Source: Megaleporinus macrocephalus
Lineage: Eukaryota; Chordata; Actinopteri; Characiformes; Anostomidae
Assembly: GCA_021613375.1 (NCBI GenBank)
Contig: CM038704.1
Span: 5,084,155-5,148,154 of the forward strand
Length of the DNA stretch: 64,000 nucleotides
Reading direction: 5' to 3'
This document shows, in pieces, positions 10,290 to 21,780 of the stretch (position 1 is the first letter of the stretch; each line of letters begins with the position of its first letter). Under the pieces are notes generated by a model that worked only from the letters and a program-made list of their open reading frames with translations, ran no database searches and had not been told where the DNA came from. A program made the translations under genes and the position numbers.

Positions 10290-11880
10290 GGCACTTTCAA
10301 CACTCTTCCACGCCACAGAGGCCACCTGTCCCTAAATCGCTCCAGCCCTTTCACTGCTATCGCCAATCCATGGAACGCGTTTCCTGATCTGGCCACTCCC
10401 ACTGCCATCCCTGGTTCATCACACGCCATTCCTGCTACGGGCCTTTGCCAGGATTTTACAAGGTGCAGACTTAGCAAAATCCTGACGGCCTTCGAGTTCG
10501 CACTGGCCTTTGCTATCCACCACAAAGTCCTCTGCTCCGCTTTTTCAGCTCGCCGGCAGGAGCTGAATGATAATCTTTCCATCATTCTAGATCTCGTTGT
10601 CTGCTTCGGTGGTACCACTTTTTATGAGTGCCATTGTCAGTTTCACCTGCACGGAGCATCTGATGAAGTTGAAATTATTACAGATCATTTGGCCCTCATA
10701 AAAGAAAAAATGGGCCACCACCCATTTACAACACTGGAACATTGCTTGCTTTTGGGGCACATTGGACCTCGAACTTTACTGCCAAGTTTTGGCTGGTCGC
10801 ACTGCCCTTTCGTGTGACGTGTGCGCCAACCCTTCCCACCCCACAACTTCATGCTCCCTTATCATGCCAGCTTCCGCTTCCACTGCCACTCTTCCTTTAC
10901 AACGGCCAAATGATCTGTAATAATTCCAACTCCACCGGATGTTTCGGCTCCTTATGCAGATACCTGCACATCTGCTCCTACTGTGCCCAGGCCCACACAT
11001 GACACGGCTGCCCCCTTAGACCACCCAGGGATGGCAGCAGCTGACTGCTCTGCTTTTTTTCTGCCCCTGTTCCTAAATTCGCCTCTTGCCGCTCTCGCCA
11101 CCTCAATTCTGCCTTTAACAGTTGCCTGATTCCACTCATAACTCACAAAATCTCCTCTCCTTGGAAAACAAGCCTGATGTAATTTTGTCACCTCTTGGCC
11201 AAAGAGGTCGCTTAAAGCTTCGAACCCTTTTTCAACTCCACCCTTTTCCACCTATCCCATCAGCATCGCTAAATATTCAGGAAAACAACATGCCATAGTA
11301 GATCTCTCTGCCTCCCATGGCTTCTTCATCCCACCTATTAATAGCCTAATTTCTAATGCTGATTTCTCTCTGTCCTATGCCCGAGTCGAAGATGCCACCT
11401 TGCTAATCAAGATCATCGGGTGACATTGTCTCCGCCTTTCCTTCCTTTCACTTCACACTGACTTTTGCCACCTTTTTGAAGCCTGCTGGCTTGGTTCCTA
11501 CTATTTTGCTGTTCATATGACTTTTGGTTGCACAAACTATACCCCGTCAGGGTTGCCACTGTTCTTTGGGGGTATGAATGGGCTTGTCACACTATCATCA
11601 TTCATTCAGACAACGCAGAGATCATTAACATAATAAACAAGGGTTGTTTCAAATCATTCACGCTTTTTCTCTGTCATCTCGTCTGGCTTTCAGTCATGCA
11701 CCACTTCATTTTTAAAAGCTTCATACATCCCTGGTCATTCAAATCCGATAGCTGACTCTCTTTCTTGTTTTTAATTTCAGAAAGTCAGAACACTAGCATC
11801 TCTATCAGACCCATGCACCACACCAATGCCTCCTTATTCAGAAATCATCTTCCCAGACAGCATGAATATATTGATTCCCT
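10290..11880 (+). mobile_element. DIRS-like retroelement relict (gag, RT start, RNase H end)
   Basis: Read on the plus strand in several frames, blocks appear in DIRS order. Gag-like pieces come first: AFARILQGADLAKS around 10445-10490, then a cysteine-containing VCANPSHP segment around 10825-10845. An RT N-terminal piece follows (NIAKYSGKQHAIVDLSA at about 11264-11315 and SLSYARVEDATLLIKIIG at about 11367-11420). The RNase H C-terminal part is at 11570-11860 (ACHTIIIHSDNAEIINIINKG, frame 11528-11755, then NPIADSL and RTLASLSDPCTTPMPP). The catalytic middle of the RT and the tyrosine recombinase expected in DIRS elements are missing. Many stops: dead element. The DIRS assignment rests on the RNase H and linker motifs. 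Confidence 0.65.
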
Positions 11881-12149
11881 GTAAGGGGCCGCCGTGCCGC
11901 GGTCCTCCAACCTGTAGCTGAGGTTGATCCTTTATACGGCTGTCTCAGTGCGGAGTCTTGGGTTTTTCATACTGAAGGCCAGACCACGCTGGTAAACGGT
12001 ATTTTCCCCTAAAAAAAGACCTTGTTTTCTTTAGTACTTTCACCTTGTTGGATCTCAGGATCCACAAGGCAAAGTCTTCTCACTCTTTTCTCAAAAAAAA
12101 ATAACAAAAGAAAAAAAACAAAAACAAAAAATATATATAAAAAAGAAAA

Positions 12150-13655
12150 CTGGTGCGCATTAGGCAAAGAGACGAATGGAAGACGGCCTTCATCACCCCT
12201 ACGGGTGACTATGAGTACCTAGTAATGCCTTTTGGGCTGATGAATGCGCCAGCCATCTTCCAACAGCTCAAGTCAAGTCAAGTGTGTTTTATTGTCATTT
12301 CAACTACATACAGAGTACACAGTGAAACGAAACAACGTTCCTCCAGGACCATGGTGCAACATAGACAGTGCATACAAGACACAAGTGCAACACGAACAAA
12401 CAAGTGCGGACAGACAACACAACACAACACAGTACAGACAGAATAATAAATAATTGCTGGTAGTGTGCAAATTGTGCAATGTGTAATAAATAGAGTCCAG
12501 TGAGGTAGTAAAGTTATTAGTGCAATGCTTTGTGCAAAAATGCTTCCCTTTTTTATCTGGGGTAAATGGTTGGAGAGAGAGAGAGAGTGTACATGTACCA
12601 GGAAGATATCAGTTCAGACGTTGAGTTGTGTTGAGAAGTCTGATGGCTTGGGGGAAGAAGCTGTTGCAGAGTCTGGTCGTGTTGGACCGGACGCTGCGGT
12701 ACCTTCTTCCTGATGGCAGGAGGGAGAACAGTCTGTGTGAAGGGTGGGTGGGGTCATCCACAATGCTGGTTGCTTTGCGGATGCAGCGGGTGGTGTAAAT
12801 GTCCAAGACGGAGGGGAGAGAGACTCCGATGATCCTCTCAGCTGTCCTCAGAATGCGTTGGAGGGACTTGCGGTCAGAGGCTGTGCAGGTCCCAAACCAG
12901 GCAGCTCATCCATAAGGTCCTACATGAAACCCTCGGCATCTATGTTTTTGTTTATCTGGATGACATACTCATCCTAGGGTTTGTGGTCTCCAGAGGTAGC
13001 TTGGCCATGGACCCGGTCAAACTGAAAGCAGTTGCTGATTGGCCTCGCCCAACCTCTCTCTGTTTGGTCCAACGCATTCTGGGCTTCGTTAACTTCTACC
13101 GTCGATTTGTCAGAAACTTTGGCTCAGTTGTGAAACCACTGACTGCACTGACCCTCAAGCAGCCCGGCCCCTTTCGATGGACCTACGAGGCCTAGAAAGC
13201 ATTTGAGTTGCTCAAGCGGAGGTTGACAAAGGCTCCGGTCTTGCACCTCCCAAACAAGGATCTCCCCTTCCTGGTGGAGGAAGACGCCTCCGATATTGGG
13301 GTGGGTGCTGTCCTATCCCAATGCTCGGGTGAAGACCACATCCAGGGGGCCAAGAGACTGAACCCTAGGCAAGCCCGTTGGTACAGTGTTTTGTGGCATC
13401 CTGCAACACTTGTGCTCGCAACAAGGAACCTAGGGCAAAGCCCAGTGGGCTGCTTCACCCTCTACCGATTCCACATCGTCCATGGTCTCATTTGTCCTTG
13501 GACTTCATCACTGGTTTACCCAAGTCCAGGGACAACACTGTCATAATGGTGATTGTGGACAGGTTCTCTAAAGCAGCCCGGTTCCTTGCCCTGCCAAAAC
13601 TCCCTTCAGCCCGTGAGACCGCCCAACTTCACGTGGTGCGGTATATATATATAAA
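12150..13655 (+). mobile_element. Ty3/gypsy pol relict, interrupted by a LINE
   Basis: RT begins around 12150 with [22 protein letters not shown] and NAPAIFQQL, breaks at 12270, and resumes at 12902 with a YVFVYLDDILIL block carrying an intact YLDD. The RT/RNase H join follows (AVADWPRPTS, ILGFVNFYRRFVRNF, 13030-13125). One in-frame stop lies near 13194, then an [15 protein letters not shown]ase H start. A deletion then jumps to the integrase zinc-finger end and core ([37 protein letters not shown], 13400-13600). Long terminal repeats are not recognised. The relict ends at the palindrome at 13642. Confidence 0.8.
12271..12901 (-). mobile_element. 5'-truncated LINE 3' end nested in the gypsy RT
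   Basis: Minus-strand insertion. Its frame at 12609-12806 encodes the C-terminal tail common in fish LINE proteins (IYTTRCIRKATSIVDDPTHP, then LFSLLPSGRRYRS and FFPQAIRLLN). The 3' end lies at 12271 with TTGACT-type tandem units. The host bases CAGCTCA flank it on both sides (12264-12270 and 12902-12908), a clean 7-bp target-site duplication. The gypsy reading frame resumes in phase once the insert and one repeat copy are removed, so the LINE is the younger event. Confidence 0.85.
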
Positions 13656-13779
13656 GAAAAAATAAAAGAAAATAAAGAGGGAAATCTTTCTTGAGTTCAG
13701 TTAAGCTGCAGGAGGGAATTACTCCTGCAGCTTAACTGAACTCAAGAAAGATTTCCTTCTTTATTTTCTTTTATTTTTT

Positions 13780-13794
<15 letters not shown>
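13642..13794. repeat. Near-perfect palindrome, 72-bp arms
   Basis: Arms 13642-13713 and 13723-13794 are reverse complements with one mismatch by eye and are separated by a 9-base loop. Could extrude as a long hairpin. It sits exactly where the gypsy integrase frame ends and next to a (TA)n tract. Confidence 0.9.

Positions 13795-13845
<51 letters not shown>
13783..13845. repeat. (TA)n microsatellite
   Basis: About 31 uninterrupted TA units, overlapping the outer end of the right palindrome arm. Confidence 0.95.
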
Positions 13846-13847
<2 letters not shown>

Positions 13848-14551
13848 TTTGTTTCATTTTCCTGCCCTTTTTGGGTGCTCTCTGTATTACCCTCTCTCGT
13901 TTCAACATCAGCAGTGTCTACACGGTGGCGCAGCGGGGTTGTCTCCCTACCTTGTGGCAGTTCAAAGCACGTTGATTGTTATGTCTTTTGTTTTGTTTTG
14001 CTTGTTTCAGATCTCGCACTCTGTCACTCTTTTGTGTTCTAACTACACCCAGTCACAAGCACCCCACATTGGTTCTGCCCAATTGCTGTTAGTGCACTAT
14101 GCGGGTTTATGAGCACCTGGAGTGCTTTCTCTATCAGGGCCAGACACAGCTGCATCAAGGTAAATCTAGGTAGCCTTTTTGCAGTGGTAGCATGAAGCCG
14201 TACTTACAATCGGCAGACCCAGTGGAAGAGGAAGGGTGGGCTAAATGGTGGCTTCTTATATTTGAAAAGAACAGTAGCTCAAACTGTGTGTCCACTGTGT
14301 TCACTTGTGGAAGACTTGTATAATATGTCACCATTAAAACCAGTTCAAAAATCTTGAAATAAAGTGATTAATAGAATAGATTTAAGAAGATTTTATTTGC
14401 CCCAATATAATATAATTTCGCAACATTCACTCCTTTATAAGATTAACACAAACCACTAATGCTTATAATCACATATTTATTTTCACATAGGCATAGTAAA
14501 ATGTTGAAACAGTCCTTATTAATGGTAAAAATTATTGTAGTGAATGTCTGT
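13846..14551. other. Spacer, no gene seen
   Basis: A 'cacggtggcgcagcgggg' repeat-type stretch occurs near 13920. Otherwise AT-rich 3' flank of the OR at 14552-15502. Confidence 0.4.
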
Positions 14552-15502
14552 CTATTTTTCTCCCTCTTGGTTGTCTACTCTTCTCTTGGATTTACTGTGA
14601 GATATTACAAAACATCTCTTCAAATACTTGCGGAACTTCCTGTCCCGGACTCCGTATATGATTGGACTTAGAAAACGTGGCAGTATGTAAATGATGAGGT
14701 AGTTGGCGTATCGTATTTCCAGGATGCGTCCAGGGAAGATGATGTTCAAAAAGACCTCAACACTGGGAGAAACGTATGAGAGCATGCACATGAGAAGTTG
14801 AGCTCCATGAAGCAAGATGGTATACCTGGCACGCTGGGCTGATGTTTTCTCCGTGGACATGGCACGGGCTGCAAAAAGCACTCGCAGGTATGTGTAGACC
14901 AGCGTGAAGAAGACCAGTGAGAAATAGATGGCGTCGAAGGCCTGCCGCTTGTATAGGAGCACTGGGTCTTTGAAGACGTTCTGACGCAAACAGAACACAG
15001 AAGTATGAAAGAAGCTAAGGGGTTCTGTAGCCAAGGTTACAAAGAGGTCAGTGATGTCAGGGACTACAGAGATGAACCAGATGAGGCCGATGAGAAGATA
15101 AGTGCGATGGACAGTGCAGATCTGGGCGTGGCGTAGAGGGTCGCAGACAGCAATGTAGCGCTCAATGGCCATGCCAGCCAGATTCATGGGCGTATTGCGG
15201 GTGGTGAAGACGGCTACAAGGATGAAGACGGAGCAGATGGACACACTGATGGTGTAGTAGATGTAACTCACCACAAACAGGGAGATGGTGACAGTCAGCT
15301 GGACTGCATCATTGATGACCATGTGAATAAAGAGGATATAGCGAGGGTCCTCATAAAAGGTCTGGTTCCTAAAGAAGGTAGCCACCACGCTGATGTTGAT
15401 GTAGTTCAGGCTGAACCATACTCCAACCAAAACAAAGTTTTTGGCAAATGCTGAGGCAAATGTATCTCGTACCAGAACCTGTGATCCTCCAGTTGAATTC
15501 AT
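14552..15502 (-). CDS. Odorant receptor, OR131-2-like, intact single exon
   Basis: 316-residue seven-transmembrane receptor, presumed chemosensory. Features: NST sequon at residue 2, FSLNYINISVV in TM1, EDPRYILFIHMVINDAVQL at TM2, LAGMAIERYIAVC at TM3 (ERY 114-116), a cysteine-bearing second extracellular loop (TSVFCLRQ), AQRARYTILLHG opening TM6, PRFLSPIIYGVRD at TM7, and a basic, serine-rich tail ending about 40 residues later. It is closest in sequence to the two-exon gene at 7086-9829 and is continuous across that gene's intron position, where its own coding sequence already contains GTGAGT. No tandem twin is present. Single-exon structure and length are normal. Confidence 0.94.
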   Translation of the reverse strand: MNSTGGSQVLVRDTFASAFAKNFVLVGVWFSLNYINISVVATFFRNQTFYEDPRYILFIHMVINDAVQLTVTISLFVVSYIYYTISVSICSVFILVAVFTTRNTPMNLAGMAIERYIAVCDPLRHAQICTVHRTYLLIGLIWFISVVPDITDLFVTLATEPLSFFHTSVFCLRQNVFKDPVLLYKRQAFDAIYFSLVFFTLVYTYLRVLFAARAMSTEKTSAQRARYTILLHGAQLLMCMLSYVSPSVEVFLNIIFPGRILEIRYANYLIIYILPRFLSPIIYGVRDRKFRKYLKRCFVISHSKSKRRVDNQEGEK

Positions 15503-15530
15503 AGTTCAGGACTTTTGACCTACAACAGAA
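15503..15530 (-). promoter_or_regulatory. Possible 5' UTR splice acceptor
   Basis: Minus strand TATTCTGTTGTAG lies about 18 bases before the ATG at 15502. Plausible acceptor joining a non-coding first exon to the coding exon. Inference only. Confidence 0.45.
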
Positions 15531-16452
15531 TATAAAATGAGTTTAAGCTATAATGTGTTTTATTGCCATGATTATTATTATATTGCTAGATTTTGAGCAT
15601 AATCAGATGTTTTTATTGCTCTAAAAAAACTACTAAACATGGTAACTAACTGCTGAGATAAATGAGATACATTTAACCAGTAAAACCCCTCAACGGTGCT
15701 GACTCCAGGACTCGAACCAATAATTAAAAAATTAAAAAATAATAAATATTGTTTTTACTAAATGTTGTATGTTGTGTCAGATCTGGATGTTTTACAGAAA
15801 GAGCTATGTTGGATTAGTTATGTTGTATGTTGTATTAAAAAAAACCATAACATATATATACAAAAACGTGATAAATCTAGTCTATGTCACTATTACTTCT
15901 CATTCTGACTCTGTTGTGCTGATTTTATTTATTTTATACTAAGTAAAATGTCTATGTAAAGTTGTCCGCCAATAGAATCTCTTCAGTCTCCTCACATAAA
16001 ATGACTTAAAACAAGTAATAATAGTTTCTAGACTAAAGTTAATATCACTAATCTTATAATTATAACAACCCCATACACTACCTTAAAAGTACAACTATTA
16101 CTATTATTATTTGCTGAGATATTCTTTTTTCACAATGCAGTGTTTACTATGTTCCACTATGTACATAAAATATTGCAGCTTGTCAAGTAAAATCATCATG
16201 TGGAGGCTGTTGTACAAGTTTAACTCAACTGAAGGATTATAAGCTCATTTAACTTGTTTCTAGACATTTTTACTTTTATAGTAATTCTATTAACTTTAAA
16301 TTTCATTCTGCTTGTTTTAAGCAGAAATGTTCAAATAAGCAAAATTATCTGCCAACATAGTGAAAAAGTAAAAACAAGCATAAATGTATCGAAATAAGTT
16401 AAACAATATTATAAATAGCTTACAGCAAACCTAAAAAGAAAAAAATTGCATA

Positions 16453-16753
16453 CAGTGGGGTCCTAAAATCTGAGACCACTAATGAAAATACTTCTATTTT
16501 GCATCCTACTCTTATTTAATACAATGTCTTACATCACAAATAATGTCATTAGCATAACTATTAAAAGTGACAGTAGAATCTCTAAAATAATTACATTACT
16601 CAATGCACATAAGTTAACATGCACTCTGATGTGAACCATTTTGTAAACCTATTAACATTTAAAATATCTTTTCATCAACTTGCCTTTTTTAACATTTTCA
16701 AAGTTTTAAAACTGTTAGTTTACAGAGTGGTCCCAGACTTTATATAGACACTG
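16453..16753. mobile_element. Tc1/mariner-type MITE, copy A
   Basis: Ends are inverted: cagtggggtcctaaaatctg on the left, and on the right cccagactttatatagacactg (read reversed it begins CAGTGTC). The element is flanked by TA on both sides, as expected for Tc1/mariner insertion. No coding capacity. Confidence 0.65.
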
Positions 16754-18239
16754 TATATACACTAGATTTAAGATCATTTCACTTGACAAGATACCATCTT
16801 CTGCAGTGTAGACAAATAAGGAGTTAATTACAAAATAAATACAGTTAGAGTACAGTTCATTTGTAAAAGATAACCTTGTATAACATTAATACAAGTGTAT
16901 AGAGTGTCTTCATTCATCAGTTTGCATCTCAGTACCATCAAATACTGTTAGTAAAAATGGAGAATATTTCTTTCACAATTATATTGGACTGCTAAAGTTG
17001 CCTTCTGAACAAGAAACACAAATAAATTTGCATCAATTACACAGAGAAAGTAATAGTAAAAAACACATTCAATTCAAATGTGCACATAATTTCTATGCAA
17101 GTGATGTATATTACACAAAATGAAAACTCAAAACTGTGTTTAGTTTCCTTGGACAGCATCCACATTAATGGTATTTCCATGTTTATTAATATGGAAATAA
17201 AGTACACATTTAAATAAACGTAATTACTTTTTTTCAGCATTTAAAATCTGATCAGATGAAAAGAGGTTCAGTAATTATTCTGTTAGACAGTTCTGGCAGC
17301 TTACAGGCAGCGTTGCAGTGCTCACCTCATCCCTGTTGGCCAGCATCTCTGTTGGCAAACAAACGTTGGCTTTTATAAATATTTTAGGCTCGCCTGATTG
17401 GTTAATAATGATATCACAGACCACTGAGACCATGATGAGCAATATCTGATATTCATAAACATGTTTGGAAACACATAATTTGATCATGATAAAAAATATT
17501 CTTATGAATCATTCATATTTAATCTTATGCTCTCTAGAAAATTAACTGTATAAATATTAGCCTATACAAACAAATAAAGATAGAAATGCTTATGTAATAT
17601 TTATTACTCTTTGTGTACAATGAAGAAATTAATAGGCAGTTTTTTTAAAGATTGATTATAATTCGTCCATAAGAACATATTGCATACTGTAAAATAGTAT
17701 TTACCCCATTTTCGTTCATTAAAAAAAACATAACCTCAAAATATGTTTTTATATTGCTATTGAATGTTTAAGGGAAATGTTATCCAACATATGAATCACA
17801 CTTGAAAAATAATTGCATTAATAATTACTCAGAATCAGAATCTTTACGTATGAGAAATTTTTCTTGGTGCAGGCATTAATATAAAATTATATGCAATATA
17901 CAAATAAATGTAAAACAGATGTACTATATCAGAAGAAAACAGACAATACACATACAGTCTAGTCTGTAAGTAATACTAAGCGGTGTGCAATGGTGCAGTG
18001 ATCAAGCAGTGAAATATATACCATGTGTTTTTAAAAGTTAGAGACTATATTAAAAATCAGATTCCATTTTCAAAAATATAATTTTATATGCCAGAAATGG
18101 GATTTGGGTGCATGGAGCAGAAGAGAAGCAGGGCAGTGGCGGACGCAAATGTAAGCTTTAACAGAATATATTTACTAAATATAAAGATAAAATAAATTTA
18201 ATAAAAAAGGACAAATCTGGAGGCACGAAAGTGAACCCA

Positions 18240-18598
18240 GCCCAGGGGTCCGTCTTAAGGGGGGGGCAAGGAAAAAACAAAACAGGAACTATACAGAACA
18301 CTGGACAGGGAACTAGACAACAGACTAGACTCTGGACAAAATGGAAGACAGGACAGCGAACTGGACCAACACAGACAGAGGGACTTGAACAGATATAATG
18401 ACAGGGGACAGGGATGGACAGTCTGACTGAAACAGGAACAGGCACACACACGGTAAACAAAACAGACAGAAAATCAGGAACCCGGGACGAGACAGGACCA
18501 GAAACAGAACGGGGAACAAAAACAGGACAGGGAACAGGATGAGGAACAGAGGCAAAACGGGGAACAGACACAGGAACGGCATGGGGAGCAGTCATTGA
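18240..18598. repeat. Degenerate 'ggaacagg' tandem tract
   Basis: Purine-rich stretch made of imperfect gacagg, ggaacagg and acaggac units. Copy B has only the first few units of this tract (25630-25660). The Cys/Val/Pro-rich reading frames on the minus strand are products of the repeat composition, not a gene. Confidence 0.6.
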
Positions 18599-18599
18599 A

Positions 18600-18885
18600 G
18601 CGACCCGGGGAACAGCCCGGGGTGCAAGGTCAGGAACCGCCTGGGGAAGATCCCGGAGTGCAGGGTCAGGAACTGCCTGGGGAACAGCCCGGGGTGCAGG
18701 GTCAGGAACTGCCTGGGGAACAGCCCTGGGTGCAGGGTCAGGAACTGCCTGGGGAACAGCCCGGGGTGCAGGGTCAGGAACTGCCTGGGGAACAGCCCGG
18801 GGTGCAGGGTCAGGAACTGCCTGGGGAACAGCCCGGGGTGCAGGGTCAGAAACTGCCTGGGGAACAGCCCTGGGCGCTGACTATG
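18600..18885. repeat. 36-bp minisatellite, about 8 units
   Basis: Units of 36 bp built on 'gtgcagggtcaggaactg' plus 'cctggggaacagcccg'. Because 36 is a multiple of three, the plus strand reads as a 12-residue repeat (LPGEQPGVQGQE), but neighbouring sequence does not support a gene. It is absent from the matching place in copy B (around 25660-25700), so it expanded in A or was lost from B. Confidence 0.85.
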
Positions 18886-18904
18886 AACTGCCAAGGCTGC
18901 AGCG

Positions 18905-19260
18905 ACATGAGAACATAGTGGCAACACTGTCAGTACATTGTCACAACCTCTTAGAAATTCTCCATATAGTCTAATATATCTGGATGAAACTCCATTGAAC
19001 ATAGAAGTTGCCATCTGGTAGTCATAATACCATAAAACGTATTTAATAGTGACATTGTGACAATGTTGTTTAGACAATGTTGTGAGAACATAGCGGCAAC
19101 ATTGTCAGTATGTTGTCACAACCTCTTAATATTCTACATTTGTTCCGTTGTATCTGCATAAAACAGCGTTATTTAATACTGACTTTGTGACAATGTTGCT
19201 CAAACAACGTACATAAAACTGTGTAGCAACGTTGTGATAACGTTGTATGTTTGCTGGGTA
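18905..19260. repeat. Two-unit tandem repeat of about 174 bp
   Basis: 'gagaacatag' plus 'ggcaacattgtcag' plus 'ttgtcacaacctctta' starts at 18909 and again at 19083. The block ends in inverted acgttgt/acaacgt motifs near 19195-19250. Copy B holds the same pair at 25703 and 25860. It looks like non-coding mobile DNA. Confidence 0.6.
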
Positions 19261-19692
19261 CTGGGCTGGTGGTGAAGATTATAGGGGTGCACAGCTAGAG
19301 GATGGCTCACAAAAATGACAGTACGGTGAATTGAATAAACTTGATGTAATATTGTTTGATTTAAATAGTTAAATTGTCAAGTAACAAAAATGCATCATTT
19401 ATTAAAAGTTAAAATTTTATACCCCACACCCCCACTTGAAATGGTTCAGTCCGTGTTTCTGCCCGCGCGATTGCTGACAGTGCTGACAGAACTTTGAGGA
19501 GTCGTAATGTAGGAGAGAGAAAAACACTTAAAAGCACACAAAAATAGAGCTCCACGGCCAGAAAAGGGATAGAAACGAAGGGAACCATGACTAGAAACAG
19601 CTTATAGCTGCAGACTGTAACTCTTTTATGAGAAAAGTGAGTTTATTACGCTGTTTTAGCAGATGAGGAAGCTAAAAACAATAGCTAGCTAA

Positions 19693-19899
19693 CTAGCTAG
19701 AGCTAACATTAGCTAGCTGGTTATGTAAAGTCACCTGTTTAAGAACATTTTCAAGCGCGATTACAGTGAGAATTTGATGAAGAAAGCTTTTGTTACCATT
19801 CCTTGAAACTATTTCTTTTAGTATTGAAAAACCTTTCCTCACAGCAGGAGTACTTGAGAATTCTTGTGGAGAAGTTTTCGTTAGCAACTTCGTTAGCAA
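19693..19899 (-). other. Unrecognised short open frame, copy A
   Basis: A 68-codon minus-strand frame with no ATG at its start; it includes SSTPAVRKGFSILKEIVSRN. A CAG/GTGACT donor-like site lies near its end and TATTTAG just before it. The same frame is open in copy B (26471-26677) with a handful of replacements. Function unknown; the few base differences between copies are mostly amino-acid changing, so there is no sign of selection. Confidence 0.25.
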
Positions 19900-20439
19900 C
19901 CTAAATAGCCTGTGCTTCGTAACTTACCACAGACTATTAAATTATGTATCAACTTAAGGCTGTGCTATATAAAATAAACTAAACCTTTTAAATAACAATA
20001 AAATAATGAAGTAAAAAAACAAGTCAGAGGAAAAGTCGTCCAACAAACAGATTACCACTACCACAGAGATCAGTTCTACTTTGTGATAATTCTAATACGA
20101 GTATGAAGTTAAAACAATATTGTTTATTGTAATATTGATTAAATATTGCTATTTGTATGATCAACAGTGTAACATTATCTTTTGAGACTCATCTCCTCCT
20201 TCTGAGAGACTGGTAAAAACATGACATTGTCAAATGGCCTAGCCTAAAGCAGGTAAGCTTCAGTGTAAATATTGCAGGTAAGTAATCTGTGACTGTGCAT
20301 GTCTTCTGTTTTCATTCTTTCCCCAAAATAAAAGGGAAAAAAATAAAACAAGGAAATTCTGAAAGTTGGCACATGCTTGCAAAACCAAACAACAAAAATA
20401 AAAGAAATCAGATAATTATTCAGTATCCATGCCTGTGTG

Positions 20440-20640
20440 AGAGCTGTCTCCATACACTCAGTATTAAGGCAAGCTTGTTCACTGTGGGTGATGGACTCCA
20501 CCAAGGTTGTGCATTGTTTGTGACATTCATTGGCAGGATGTCAAGGTGTAGCCGAGGTTAGGAGGGCATTATGTGAGGGGGCCAGAAGGTGGCTTCACTT
20601 CTTTTTGGCAGATAATGTTGCCTGTATACTGTAAAGACAA
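20440..20640 (+). mobile_element. LINE reverse transcriptase relict, copy A
   Basis: The frame reads SIKASLFTVGDGLHQGCALF, a decayed form of the 'VGxGLRQGC' RT block, then a broken LLFADN equivalent near 20600. It pairs with 28003-28210 in copy B. Confidence 0.6.
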
Positions 20641-21780
20641 CAAAAGTTCCGCCACTGAAAATAAACACTGTCTAAATTACAATGTCTAGGTCCGGACCTG
20701 GACCGTGGTTCGTCTTATTAGTGACCTCTGCTTCTCTGTGGTTTGATTATTCTGAAACAGAGAAATAGGTTTGTAACCCTTACAAGATTTATCTTTCCCA
20801 ACAGCCTTTTTTGTTTTGGATTTTCTATCAGTCATGGCCTTGTGTGCTTGTGGTAATATTGTGGTACAATCATTTCGATCAATCATTCAGGTCTGGCTGT
20901 TTTTAGTCAGCATAATCTTTGTGTCAGGTGAATATGGCTAGTTCAATTTATTTGTTGGTTGTTAAATAATAATGAAAACATAATACTGCATTTGAAAATG
21001 TTCTTCATCTAATATTACATTATAGTATTTTTCTTAAAATTTTCTTAAATGCTAAGACTTAAAACTTAATCCCTTTGTGGTGGTTTTGGGATAACATCAC
21101 ACATTTGTTAACGGTGGTTTGCACACGTTTTTTATTTGCATTGTATTTGATTTACAGGTATAATTAGATATGTTTGGATGTTGTTTATTTATATATACTC
21201 AAAATATACAGACAGGACGTACACTTTAACAGTTTTAACTCAATTTGATTGATCATATAAGTAGACATTTGATATAATAAAGAAATATTAAAACAGACAA
21301 TATGCTCAAATACAGACAGTTTTAATCACATCTGTATGATTTTAGTGTAGAGGATTCCATAAAGCATTATAATAAACTCATAAAATCAAGTGCCTAGGTT
21401 GGATACACCATATACATTGTGTAAAAATGTATTACACCCCTGCCTTTAAATCTAGTGTATAGACAAACTTGTGTGTGCAAGTCTGCACATTCTTGTATTC
21501 TACTTGGTGTTCTTCTTGTTGTTCATGGGCTTAATCATTTCTCATTTTACAGTTTTACTGTTGTATCCACAAAGGATACCTGTGGCTGCAGGTTTTAATT
21601 TTATCTGATCAGCACTATGAAGACTAAGACAAACAGAGGAGTCAGGTGTGCTCTAGCTTGTTTTGAGTGGAAACCTGCACCCACACTGGCCCTTTGTGAA
21701 TAAGATTGAACACCACTGGCCTATTTAAATTCATACAAAATCCTGTGTTTTTTAACACATTTAATCTTAATTAAGTAAAT

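Noticed and set aside
10280..10618. 112-codon minus-strand frame
   Set aside because: Shadow of the DIRS gag-like sequence, which makes sense only on the plus strand.
18158..18595. Minus-strand Val/Pro/Cys-rich frame of 145 codons
   Set aside because: Composition comes from the 'ggaacagg' repeat tract; overlapping frames look equally odd.
18600..18885. Possible CRISPR-like array
   Set aside because: Repeats are adjacent with no unique spacers, and the genome is eukaryotic.
18595..18918. Plus-strand frame with a 12-residue repeat (LPGEQPGVQGQE)
   Set aside because: Produced by the 36-bp minisatellite. No signal sequence, neighbouring exon or matching frame in copy B.
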